DNA of 27,062 nucleotides from Desulfobacteraceae bacterium. Its GTDB lineage: Bacteria > Desulfobacterota > Desulfobacteria > Desulfobacterales > JAABRJ01. The stretch lies in the NCBI GenBank assembly GCA_011390985.1, contig JAABRJ010000423.1, positions 1 to 27,062 of the forward strand. Reading direction: 5' to 3'. The translations under genes and the position numbers were made by a program. The notes below the pieces were generated by a model. That model saw only the letters and a program-made list of their open reading frames with translations, had not been told where the DNA came from and made no database searches. Of the stretch, positions 1 through 8,124 are shown piece by piece; position 1 is the stretch's first letter, and each line of letters begins with the position of its first letter.

Positions 1-95
1 CAAAACGCCCTTTGCTCGGCCCGGCCGGTGCCGTACGCACACGGGCCGGCAGCCGCTTGGCTGCGGCGGTTTGCGGCGGCTGTTTTGACCGGGCC

Positions 96-581
96 TCAAT
101 CGTCTTCGTCGCCGGCGGGGAAGTAGGCCATGGAGGTTTTTTTCAGTTCGCGGCGGCTGAAAAGCAGGGTGTATGCCGGCACGCCGGTCGCCGCCGAAAT
201 TCGGCGCGCGGCGTCGCGGCACGCGGCCTCGTCCCTGGCATGGATCATGGTGTAGACGTTGTAGGGCCACTGGGGGGTGGGGTTGCGGTGGTAGCAGTGG
301 GAGACCTCGCCGAAGCCGGCCATCTGGTCCCCGACCGCGTCGATCCGGTCCTCGGCCACCTGCCAGGCCACCATGGCGTTGGCTTCGAATCCGGATTTCT
401 GATGGCGCAAGGTGGCCCCGAAACGGCGGATGACCCCCATGCGGCACAGGATTTTGAGGCGATCCAGGAGCGCTTCTTCGGAGATCTCCAGGCTGCGGGC
501 GATTTCCAGGTAGGGCCGCGCGGTGATCGGGAGGTCGCCCTGGATGGATGCGATGATCTTTTTGTCGAGTTCGGTCAGCAT
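96..581 (-). CDS. ahbB: Siroheme decarboxylase subunit, AhbB-like (Lrp/AsnC fold)
   Basis: This 161-residue protein belongs to the Lrp/AsnC-like siroheme decarboxylases, which remove acetate carboxyls from siroheme to give 12,18-didecarboxysiroheme in the alternative heme pathway of sulfate reducers and archaea. An AsnC-type winged helix-turn-helix spans about residues 4-55. The family signatures IRRFGATLRH (51-60), SHCYHR (94-99, with H95 and H98) and WPYNVYTMIH (105-114) are present, and the C-terminus carries ELKKTSM. The SHCYxR/WPYN pattern resembles AhbB and NirG/NirL rather than AhbA. An in-frame ATG 13 codons upstream exists, but the family normally begins near MLTELDKK, so I start there. 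It is the last gene of the minus-strand run, 42 bp after mtnA. Its AhbA partner would lie outside the window. The A versus B assignment is less certain than the family. Confidence 0.78.
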   Translation of the reverse strand: MLTELDKKIIASIQGDLPITARPYLEIARSLEISEEALLDRLKILCRMGVIRRFGATLRHQKSGFEANAMVAWQVAEDRIDAVGDQMAGFGEVSHCYHRNPTPQWPYNVYTMIHARDEAACRDAARRISAATGVPAYTLLFSRRELKKTSMAYFPAGDEDD

Positions 582-623
582 GGGGCGATTTAAGAATCTC
601 GGAGTCGAAAAGTCAAGCAAGAT

Positions 624-1733
<1,110 letters not shown>

Positions 1734-1751
1734 GAGGGTATCCTTGCGGGT

Positions 1752-3464
1752 TCAGGTTACAAAAAGGGGCACCGGCTCAAACCGGTTGACGTCGATCAGC
1801 CCCCGGTCGGTGATCTTCAGCTCTGGAATCACCGCAAGGGCCAGAAACGACAGGGTCATAAAGGGATCCTGCAGGCCTGCGCCGAGGTCCCGCGCCGCCC
1901 GCAGCAGCTGGTCCAGGGCGCTTTTGACCGCCTCGACCGGCTCGAGCGACATCAGGCCGGCCACCGGCAGGGGCAATTGCGCGTGGACCCCGCGCTGGCT
2001 GGCGACGACCAGCCCGCCGCCCATCTCGACCAGCGCCGCGAGAGCGGTCTGCATGGCGTGGTCATCGGCGCCGACCACGATCAGGTTGTGTGAATCGTGG
2101 GCCACGCTGGCGGCCAGGGCCCCCTGCTTCAGGCCCAGGCCGCGGACAAAACCGATTCCGGTGCGGCCGGTTCCCGTATGGCGCTCGATCACCGCGATTT
2201 TTAGCAGGTCGCGGTCGGGGTCGGCAACCGCAACGCCGTCCCGGGCGGTAACCCCCACGATCAGCTGGCGGGTGACGATCTGGTCGGGCACGATGGCGAT
2301 CGCCCGCATCCGGTCGCCGAGAATCGGGACCCGCAGATCCACCCGCTCCAGGGCAACGTGCATGCTGGCGGGCACAGCCGCGGCAGCCGGCGCGGGGCGC
2401 GCCAGGGTCATGCGCCCGTTACGGGCCACGACCGCGCCGCGGACATAGACCGTCTCGATCTGCGGGCAGGTCAAATCCGAGAAGACCACCAGGTCGGCCT
2501 GGCGCCCCGGCGCAATGGCGCCCAGGGTTTTCAGGCCGAAGTATTCCGCCGGGTTGAGGGTCGCCATTTGGATGGCGGTCAGGGGGCCGAGCCCCAGGTC
2601 GATCGCCTGGCGCACGATGCTGTCGATGTGACCCTCGCCGAGCAGGTCATGGGGGTGGCGGTCATCGGTGCACCACATCATACGGCGGGCGCTGTGGCGG
2701 TCCACCACTGGCAGCAGCGCGGCCAGATTGCGGGCCGCGCTGCCCTCGCGGATCATGATGTGCATCCCGGCGGCGAGTTTGGCCCGGGCCTCGGCCACCG
2801 TGCTGCATTCATGGTCGCTGGCGATCCCCGCCGCGGCATAGGCGTTGAGGTCCAGCCCGCTCAGCCCCGGTGCGTGGCCGTCGGCCGGTTGGCGGTGGGC
2901 CCGGGCGGCCTCGATTTTGCGCAACACCTCCGGGTCGGCCTGCAGCACCCCGGGGAAGTTCATCATTTCCCCCAGGGCCACGACCCGCTCGTTTTCAAAG
3001 TAAGGGGCCAGCTCCCGGGCGGTCAGGACGGCGCCGGCGGTCTCCATCGGCGTTGCCGGCACGCATGACGGGAGGGTGAAATAAACGTTCAGGGGCTGGT
3101 CGACAGCCGAGCGCAGCATGTATTCGATGCCCCTCAAACCCAGCACATTGGCGATTTCGTGGGGATCGGCGCACACCGTGGTGGTGCCGCAGGGCACCAC
3201 CGCCCGGGCAAATTCGCCCACCACCACCATGGCGCTTTCGATGTGCACATGGGGGTCGATGAAGCCCGGGGCCAGATAGCGGCCCTCCAGGTCAACATAC
3301 CGGCGACCCTTGTAGGGGCCGATCCCCAGGATCGTGCCGGCGCTCACGGCCAGGTCGCCGTGGACGATTTTACCGCCAAAAACGTCGATGATGCGGGCGT
3401 TTTTCAGGACCAGGTCGGCGGCCTGTTCTCCCCGGGCGGACCGGATGATGCTGGCAAGTGTCAT
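1752..3464 (-). CDS. ade: Adenine deaminase
   Basis: This 570-residue amidohydrolase hydrolyses adenine to hypoxanthine and ammonia. The metal-binding PHVHIES motif (H72, H74), the CADPHEIAN loop and the CTDDRHPHDL motif are all typical of the prokaryotic adenine deaminase family (AdeC/YfcD type), as is the full length of about 570 residues. The first 60 residues form the usual small beta-domain and the C-terminal third is the adenine deaminase-specific domain. ATG is preceded by AGGGA at good spacing. It sits 10 bp downstream of one MtaD gene and 18 bp upstream of mtnA, so it is probably co-transcribed with them. With the neighbouring phosphorylase it would send adenine and methylthioadenosine to the common product hypoxanthine. 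Confidence 0.93.
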   Translation of the reverse strand: MTLASIIRSARGEQAADLVLKNARIIDVFGGKIVHGDLAVSAGTILGIGPYKGRRYVDLEGRYLAPGFIDPHVHIESAMVVVGEFARAVVPCGTTTVCADPHEIANVLGLRGIEYMLRSAVDQPLNVYFTLPSCVPATPMETAGAVLTARELAPYFENERVVALGEMMNFPGVLQADPEVLRKIEAARAHRQPADGHAPGLSGLDLNAYAAAGIASDHECSTVAEARAKLAAGMHIMIREGSAARNLAALLPVVDRHSARRMMWCTDDRHPHDLLGEGHIDSIVRQAIDLGLGPLTAIQMATLNPAEYFGLKTLGAIAPGRQADLVVFSDLTCPQIETVYVRGAVVARNGRMTLARPAPAAAAVPASMHVALERVDLRVPILGDRMRAIAIVPDQIVTRQLIVGVTARDGVAVADPDRDLLKIAVIERHTGTGRTGIGFVRGLGLKQGALAASVAHDSHNLIVVGADDHAMQTALAALVEMGGGLVVASQRGVHAQLPLPVAGLMSLEPVEAVKSALDQLLRAARDLGAGLQDPFMTLSFLALAVIPELKITDRGLIDVNRFEPVPLFVT

Positions 3465-3474
3465 GGATGGGTCC

Positions 3475-4800
3475 CTAACTGCCTGTCGAAGGGCGGATTT
3501 TTCGGGCGATGGCCGTCACCTCGCGGCGGATTTCGCCGACATCGAGGCTTTGCAGCCTTCCGTTCGCCACCAGGTGCCGTCCGGCCACGAAAACCTCCCG
3601 GACGTCGTCGCCGCGGGCGGTGTACACCAGGTGCGAGGCCGGGTGGTAGATCGGCACCAGGTGCGGCGCATCGGTTGCGAGAACGGTGATGTCGGCGGCC
3701 TTGCCGAGTTCCAGCGAGCCGCTGACCGCACCGAGGCCGATGGCCTCGGCGCCGCGGATGGTGGCCATCTCGATGACGGTCCGGGCCGCGCAGGCCGTCG
3801 GGTCCCCGCTGCGAACCTTGTGGAGTTTGGCTGCGGTGTCCATTTCGTGAAACAGGTCGAGGTCGTTGTTGCTGGCGCACCCGTCGGTGCCGAGACCCAC
3901 GGTGATCCCGGCCGCCAGGAATTCGGGGACCGGCGCAATGCCGCTGGCCAGCTTCATGTTGCTTTGGGGGTTGTGGGAGATCGCGGCCCCACCGGCGGCG
4001 ATGCGCGCGATGTCGCGCTCGTCGGCCCAGACGCAGTGCACCAGGAGGGTCCCCGGCGTCAGGAGGCCGAGACCGTCCAGGTAGGCGATCGGTGAAACGC
4101 CGTGGCGGGCGCGGCTCTCGTCGCACTCTTGACGGGTTTCAGCGGCGTGGATCTGGAAGAGTGCGCCGAATTCGGCGGCCAGGGCCTTCGCTGCGCGCAG
4201 CGTTTCCGCGCTGCAGGTGTAGGGCGAATGACAGAACACCGCCGGGGAGATCAGCGGCGAGCGCGACCGGCAGTGCGCCAGGAAATCGCGGGCCGCGGTG
4301 ATATTGTCTTTGGGGTCGGGAACGCCCGGTGCCGCAAAATCGATGATCCCCTGCCCCAGGACCGCCCGCATCCCGGAGTCCGCAACGGCCGCGGCCACCT
4401 GGTTTTCGAGGAAATAGCCGTCACAGCAGGTGGTCGTGCCCGACAGGAGCATTTCGGCACACGCCAGGCGGGCGCCCCAGCCCACCGTCGCGGGGCTGAT
4501 ATGCTGCCGCTCCGCCGGGAAAATATGGTCGTGCAGCCATTTTTCCAGGGGCAGGTCGTCGGCCAGGCCGCGGAAAAGCGTCATGGGCAGATGGGTGTGG
4601 GTGTTGACCAGTCCCGGCATGATGATGCCGCCGCGGGCGTCGATGCACACCGCGGCCTGCGGGCGTGCGGCGCCTACGGCGGCCGGGCCCAGCGCGGCGA
4701 TCCGGCTGTTGCGGATCCCGACGAACCCCGGGGAAAAGATGTCAAAGTCGGGGTTGACGGTCAGCACGATGCCGTTGTGAACCAAGGTGTCGTAAGTCAT
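3475..4800 (-). CDS. mtaD: MtaD-type 5'-methylthioadenosine/S-adenosylhomocysteine deaminase, paralog 1
   Basis: This 441-residue protein belongs to the amidohydrolase superfamily (TrzA/MtaD branch), whose members deaminate the adenine ring of MTA, SAH and related 5'-modified adenosines. The metal ligands are visible as NTHTH (H68, H70), IHAAE (H218, with general acid E221) and GTDG (D306); H255 lies in LLVHC. The diagnostic HNPQSNMKLASGIAPVP and ASNNDLDLF segments are present. It is 60 bp downstream of a second MtaD gene and 10 bp upstream of ade. Compared with paralog 2 it has TCCDGYF in place of CFCDMYL and a different substrate-facing stretch around residues 150-170, so the two may prefer different substrates. 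The exact substrate cannot be read from sequence. Confidence 0.88.
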   Translation of the reverse strand: MTYDTLVHNGIVLTVNPDFDIFSPGFVGIRNSRIAALGPAAVGAARPQAAVCIDARGGIIMPGLVNTHTHLPMTLFRGLADDLPLEKWLHDHIFPAERQHISPATVGWGARLACAEMLLSGTTTCCDGYFLENQVAAAVADSGMRAVLGQGIIDFAAPGVPDPKDNITAARDFLAHCRSRSPLISPAVFCHSPYTCSAETLRAAKALAAEFGALFQIHAAETRQECDESRARHGVSPIAYLDGLGLLTPGTLLVHCVWADERDIARIAAGGAAISHNPQSNMKLASGIAPVPEFLAAGITVGLGTDGCASNNDLDLFHEMDTAAKLHKVRSGDPTACAARTVIEMATIRGAEAIGLGAVSGSLELGKAADITVLATDAPHLVPIYHPASHLVYTARGDDVREVFVAGRHLVANGRLQSLDVGEIRREVTAIARKIRPSTGS

Positions 4801-4860
4801 TAAACGCCTTTTTGGGGTTTCAGCCGGACCCGCCGCCGCTGCGCCATTTAGGGTGCAGGG

Positions 4861-6180
4861 TCAGCGGGATGCGGCCCCGATTTGGGCTGCAATCGCCCGC
4901 ACGTCGGCGGTGATCCGCTCGAGATCCAGGGTCCGGAGTTCGCGCTTTTCCATGACCAAGCGCCCGTTGATGACAACCGTGTCCACGTCGCCGCCCCGCG
5001 CGGCGTACACCAGGTGCGAGGCCGGGTGGTAGAGCGGGGTCAGGTGGGGCTTGCGGCAGTCGATGACGATCAGATCGGCCCGTTTACCGGGTTCCAGGGA
5101 GCCGGTGATCGCATCCAGGCCCAGGGCGCGGGCGCCGTCGATGGTGGCCATTTTCAACACCTGTTCGGCCGGCAGGGCGGTGGGGTCCAGGGTGGCCACC
5201 TTGTGCAGTTTGGCGGCCGTGTCCATTTCCAGAAAGAGATCCAGGTCGTTGTTGCTGGCGCACCCGTCGGTTCCCAGGGCGACGCACAGGCCGGCAGCCA
5301 AGAGCGCCGGGACCGGGGCGATCCCCGAGGCCAGCTTCATGTTGCTCTCCGGATTGTGGGCGATCTTGACATCCGCCGCTTGCAGAAGGGCTATATCCTC
5401 GGGGGTCAGTTGGACGCAGTGGCAGGCCAGCAGGTTGGGGGCCAGGATCCCGAGATGCGCCAGATGGCCCACCGGCGTGCGGCCATAGCGCGACCTGATC
5501 TGGGCCACCTCGCCGGCCGTTTCCGAAAGGTGGGTGACCAGCGGCAGCTGGAGTTCACGGGCCAGATCGGCCGCCCGGCAGAGCAGATCGGGTGCGCACA
5601 GGTAGGGCGAATGGGGCTCGACTGCAACCCCGATCAGGGGGTCGTCGGCCCACCTGGCGGCCATGCGGCGGGTATAGGCCAGCCCGTTTTCCAGGGCGCC
5701 GTAATTGGGCGAAGGAAAGTCAAAGAGCACTTCACCCACCACCGCCCGCAGGCCGGCTGCGTGCGCGGCACGCGCGACGGCCTCCTCGAACAAGTACATG
5801 TCGCAGAAACAGGTGGTTCCCGAAAGGATCATTTCGGCGCAGCCCAGCAGGGCGCCCTTGGTGACCATCTCAGGGGTGAGGCGGGCTTCAGCCGGGAAAA
5901 TGTGGTCGTTCAGCCAGGTCATCAGGGGAAGGTCGTCGGCCAGCCCCCGGAAACAGGTCATGGCGGCATGCGTGTGGGTGTTGACCAGCCCGGGCATGAT
6001 GACGCCGCCGTGGGCATCGATGACCTTTTTTGCCTGGACCCCGGCCAGGCGTTCGGCCGGCGCGGCCGCCAGGATGCGATCGCCGGCAATCGCCACCGCC
6101 CCGTCATTGATCCGGGTGCCGGCGCCGTCCATGGTCAGAACGGTGCCGTGGGTGACCAGAATATCGGCGGCAGGCAGCAT
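4861..6180 (-). CDS. mtaD: MtaD-type 5'-methylthioadenosine/S-adenosylhomocysteine deaminase, paralog 2
   Basis: This 439-residue protein is a second member of the same deaminase family, encoded immediately upstream of the first. It has the metal ligands NTHTH (H69, H71), THLSE (H217, E220) and GTDG (D305), plus H254 in LLACHC and the HNPESNMKLASG segment. The two paralogs keep the same length and are nearly identical around the metal site (for example ASNNDLDLF and EMDTAAKLHKV) but differ in the middle third. This suggests an old tandem duplication rather than a recent one. The ATG has only a weak purine-rich upstream stretch, so translation may depend on the upstream gene 44 bp away. Possible substrates are MTA, SAH and 5'-deoxyadenosine (the DadD activity known in methanogens); sequence alone does not decide. 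Confidence 0.87.
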   Translation of the reverse strand: MLPAADILVTHGTVLTMDGAGTRINDGAVAIAGDRILAAAPAERLAGVQAKKVIDAHGGVIMPGLVNTHTHAAMTCFRGLADDLPLMTWLNDHIFPAEARLTPEMVTKGALLGCAEMILSGTTCFCDMYLFEEAVARAAHAAGLRAVVGEVLFDFPSPNYGALENGLAYTRRMAARWADDPLIGVAVEPHSPYLCAPDLLCRAADLARELQLPLVTHLSETAGEVAQIRSRYGRTPVGHLAHLGILAPNLLACHCVQLTPEDIALLQAADVKIAHNPESNMKLASGIAPVPALLAAGLCVALGTDGCASNNDLDLFLEMDTAAKLHKVATLDPTALPAEQVLKMATIDGARALGLDAITGSLEPGKRADLIVIDCRKPHLTPLYHPASHLVYAARGGDVDTVVINGRLVMEKRELRTLDLERITADVRAIAAQIGAASR

Positions 6181-6224
6181 GCGGATTTTTTCTTTTCGGT
6201 CAAAGGGTTTTTAGGGAGCCGGTC

Positions 6225-7079
6225 TCAGGCACCGGAGAGCTCGGCCGCGATCCCCGCGAAAATTCGGCCCAGGTGCGGCGCCGCCTTTTCGGCCACCGCG
6301 ACGATCGCCTCGACGGTTGCCGGGGCCGGGTGGTCCGGGTCGTTGAGATTCGTGATGGTGGAGACCCCGAGGACCCGTATGCCCCCGTGGACGGCGGTGA
6401 TCGTCTCCTGGATGGTGGACATGCCGACGGCATCGGCTCCGATGGTTTTGAGGAATCGGATTTCAGCGGGGGTTTCCAGCGAAGGCCCTTTGAGGCCGGC
6501 ATAGACCCCGTGGGTCAAAGGGATGCCCGCCGCCGCCGCGGCTTTTCGCGCGGCTGCGGCCAGGACCGGATCGTACACCCGGCTCATGTCCGGAAAGCGG
6601 AGCCCCCAGCGGTCGAAATTGGGTCCGACCAGCGGGTTTTCGCCGGTTAGGTTGATGTGGTCGGTTATCAGCATCAGGTCGCCCGGGCGAAAAGACGGGT
6701 TCAGGCCCCCGGCGGCGTTGGACAGGAGAAGGGTGTCAACTCCCAGGGTCTGAAGCACGCGCACGGGAAAGGCCACCGCCAGCGGGGTGTAGCCTTCGTA
6801 GAGGTGGAAGCGGCCCAGAAGCGCCAGGGTGGGTGTTCCGGCCAGGGTGCCGTATAGCAGGCGGCCGGGGTGGCCTTGAACGGTGGCGGCCGGGAAATGG
6901 GGAATATGACTGTAAGGCAGCGCGGTGGCGACCATCAGGCCGCCGGTCACGGCGCCGAGGCCGGTTCCCGTCATCAACCCCAGGCGGGGGGGGGCGTCCA
7001 AGCGCGCAGCGATAAAGTCGGCGGCCTCCTGAACGTGAAGCTGATAGGGTGCGAACGGTGTTCCGCTCTCTCCTGGCAC
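6225..7079 (-). CDS. Purine nucleoside phosphorylase (trimeric PNP/MTAP family), possible methylthioinosine phosphorylase
   Basis: This 284-residue protein phosphorolyses purine nucleosides to free base and (deoxy)ribose-1-phosphate. Family motifs in order are TGTGLG (phosphate loop), QGHPGRL, GRFHLYEGY, SNAAGGLNPSF, the purine-binding GPSLETPAE, GADAVGMST and STITN. The asparagine of the last motif matches PNPs that take 6-oxopurines (inosine-like) rather than the aspartate of MTA phosphorylases. I start at the GTG at 7077-7079 because a perfect AAGGAGG lies 7 bases upstream; an in-frame GTG 17 codons earlier has no such site. It is the first gene of the minus-strand run, directly before two MtaD deaminases and upstream of mtnA. 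This makes methylthioinosine or 5'-deoxyinosine a likely physiological substrate. That is context-based inference, and ordinary inosine/guanosine cleavage remains possible. Confidence 0.88.
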   Translation of the reverse strand: MPGESGTPFAPYQLHVQEAADFIAARLDAPPRLGLMTGTGLGAVTGGLMVATALPYSHIPHFPAATVQGHPGRLLYGTLAGTPTLALLGRFHLYEGYTPLAVAFPVRVLQTLGVDTLLLSNAAGGLNPSFRPGDLMLITDHINLTGENPLVGPNFDRWGLRFPDMSRVYDPVLAAAARKAAAAAGIPLTHGVYAGLKGPSLETPAEIRFLKTIGADAVGMSTIQETITAVHGGIRVLGVSTITNLNDPDHPAPATVEAIVAVAEKAAPHLGRIFAGIAAELSGA

Positions 7080-7086
7080 GCGGCGG

Positions 7087-7093
7087 CCTCCTT
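7087..7093 (-). promoter_or_regulatory. Ribosome binding site deciding the PNP start
   Basis: On the minus strand this reads AAGGAGG, seven bases before a GTG codon. It is the best Shine-Dalgarno match in the region. It favours the GTG start at 7077-7079 over the more upstream GTG at 7128-7130. Confidence 0.75.
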
Positions 7094-7221
7094 GGCGGGC
7101 GGGTTGGCGTGTTTTGAAAACCGGCGGCACTATAATTCATGGCTCCCCAACCGTCAACCCGACATTCAAGCGGCTGCAGGCGCAACTCCACGGCCCCGGG
7201 CGCCCTGTTTTGCGAAACGCT

Positions 7222-7276
7222 TGCAATTGACTTTCGACCGGGTTTGTGAAAGATTGCAGCTTCACAATTATGCAAT
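7222..7276. promoter_or_regulatory. Nested inverted repeats with a possible -35/-10 pair
   Basis: Two perfect interleaved inverted repeats are present: TTGTGAA-N10-TTCACAA (7244-7250 with 7261-7267) and ATTGCA-N12-TGCAAT (7253-7258 with 7271-7276). A further TGCAAT occurs at 7222-7227. A TTGACT at 7227-7232 stands 17 bases before AAGATT at 7250-7255, a plausible but weak sigma70-type promoter for the plus-strand DRTGG gene that the repeats would overlap. The arms recall TGTGA/TCACA of CRP-family sites, but the spacing (N12 instead of N6) is wrong for a standard site. An unidentified dimeric regulator is the simplest reading. Confidence 0.45.
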
Positions 7277-7402
7277 GAATATCCGGCCTTGGGGCAGCGA
7301 TTCGGTTCTCGGGGCGTTTTTTGGGTAGGGCCGCCGATGGCTTAAGTGGCAGCGAAATCATTGCCGTGCCGTTCCCCGTGGAGAAAGTGCAACCCGATTA
7401 CG

Positions 7403-7756
7403 ATGAAAATATCCGAAATCAAAGACATATTAAAGGCTGAAGTGCTGGCCGGTGAAGATCATCTGGACGATGTGGTGGTGGGCGGCGGCGCCGCCGATCT
7501 GATGGAGGATGTTCTCGCGGCGGTTGCCAAGGGCGCCGTTCTGCTGACGGGATTGAATTCGCATCAGGTTATCCGGACCGCCAAAATCGCCGGAGTGGGC
7601 GCCGTTGTTTTTGTCCGCGGCAAAAAACCGGCCAGCGACCTGATTGCGCTTGCCCAAGAATTCCATCTGCCGCTGCTGCTGACGAGCCACACGCTGTTTG
7701 TCTCCTGTGGGCGGCTCTACATGAACGGCCTGCGGGGCTTGGACGGTTCCTGGTAA
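7403..7756 (+). CDS. Stand-alone DRTGG domain protein
   Basis: This 117-residue soluble protein is essentially one DRTGG domain, a small fold of uncertain function also found between CBS domains or attached to phosphotransacetylase-like proteins. Family features are the N-terminal MKISEIKDIL helix, the ADLMEDVLA motif (31-39), LLTGLNSHQVIRTA (47-60) and a C-terminal SCGRLY in the place of the common SGRLY. An upstream in-frame ATG exists, but homologues start at MKI-like sequences, so I use 7403. Stand-alone DRTGG proteins in anaerobes often sit with histidine-kinase-like ATPases and iron-sulfur redox proteins; here the following recognised gene is an RnfB-GltD fusion. A sensing or regulatory role for the redox module is inference. 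The last codons form half of a strong hairpin. Confidence 0.82.
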   Translation: MKISEIKDILKAEVLAGEDHLDDVVVGGGAADLMEDVLAAVAKGAVLLTGLNSHQVIRTAKIAGVGAVVFVRGKKPASDLIALAQEFHLPLLLTSHTLFVSCGRLYMNGLRGLDGSW

Positions 7757-7765
7757 CCGTCCAAG
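7738..7765 (+). terminator. 11-bp perfect hairpin over the DRTGG stop codon
   Basis: CTTGGACGGTT (7738-7748) pairs perfectly with AACCGTCCAAG (7755-7765) around a six-base loop, and the TAA stop lies at the loop/stem junction. No T-run follows, so it is not a classical intrinsic terminator. It could be an mRNA 3'-end stabiliser, a processing site or a pause site that sets the ratio of DRTGG to the genes downstream. The pairing is seen directly; the role is inferred. Confidence 0.55.
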
Positions 7766-8124
7766 ATGGCGGAAGCTGCCAAATCGACCGGCCCGCAAGT
7801 CTGCAATTGAAAATGAGCGTCAACTTTGGTAAGCGTCCTTACGCATGCCAAGAAATCGGCGATGCTTGGGGCGGACCGCCGTCGCCGTTTTCAGAAATGA
7901 CCGAAGCGGTTCGTTTGGAGGAGATCAGCGCGAGCTGGAAAGCGCATCGCGGCCCGCCGCATTTTCTGGAGGACCGTGCCGTCGCCTTCCTGAACATTTA
8001 ATCCTTGGCGGCCGTTAAGGCTGCTTCGCGCACCGTCGCTTGTCCGGTCGGGCGGTTTCCGTCCGAGGCCGGGAAGGGCCTGCGCGGGTGGTCGCCGGTC
8101 ACGCTGCAAAGGGGAGAGTGCATT
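7757..8124. other. Intergenic region before the RnfB-GltD fusion
   Basis: These 368 bases lie between the DRTGG gene and the fusion gene. They begin with the downstream arm of the hairpin at 7738-7765 and contain one short open reading frame of doubtful status (7813-8001). A good ribosome binding site (AAAGGGGAGAG) lies just before 8125. I see no clear promoter or terminator in the rest. Confidence 0.5.
7813..8001 (+). CDS. Doubtful small hypothetical protein
   Basis: This is an open frame of 62 codons from ATG at 7813 (an in-frame TTG lies two codons earlier). The product has no signal peptide, membrane segment or motif that I recognise. It is rich in Pro, Gly and Glu, with a WGGPPSPF segment and a GPPHF segment. 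No Shine-Dalgarno precedes it. The codon use is not obviously foreign. It occupies the gap where related loci might carry an extra regulatory gene, but I have no positive evidence for function and it may be chance in GC-rich DNA. Confidence 0.22.
   Translation: MSVNFGKRPYACQEIGDAWGGPPSPFSEMTEAVRLEEISASWKAHRGPPHFLEDRAVAFLNI

Larger units (their letters stand above)
7080..7402. other. Divergent intergenic region between the purine salvage run and the DRTGG gene
   Basis: These 323 bases separate the minus-strand PNP start from the plus-strand DRTGG gene and must carry the promoters for both directions. Nested inverted repeats at 7222-7276 are the clearest structure. A run of six T at 7319-7324 follows a G-rich stretch, but I find no convincing stem in front of it, so I do not call a terminator. 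The DRTGG gene has no strong Shine-Dalgarno directly before its ATG. Confidence 0.6.

Noticed and set aside
49..64. GCAGCC/GGCTGC hairpin downstream of ahbB
   Set aside because: It is a perfect 6-bp stem but with no T-run on the minus strand; such stems are common at this GC content.
4882..6504. Plus-strand open frame of 540 codons opposite the second mtaD and PNP genes
   Set aside because: It is antisense to two well-supported enzymes and has no recognisable domain.
7244..7267. CRP/FNR-type site in TTGTGAA-N10-TTCACAA
   Set aside because: Half-sites look right but the spacer between TGTGA and TCACA is 12 instead of 6 bases; kept only as an unidentified inverted repeat.
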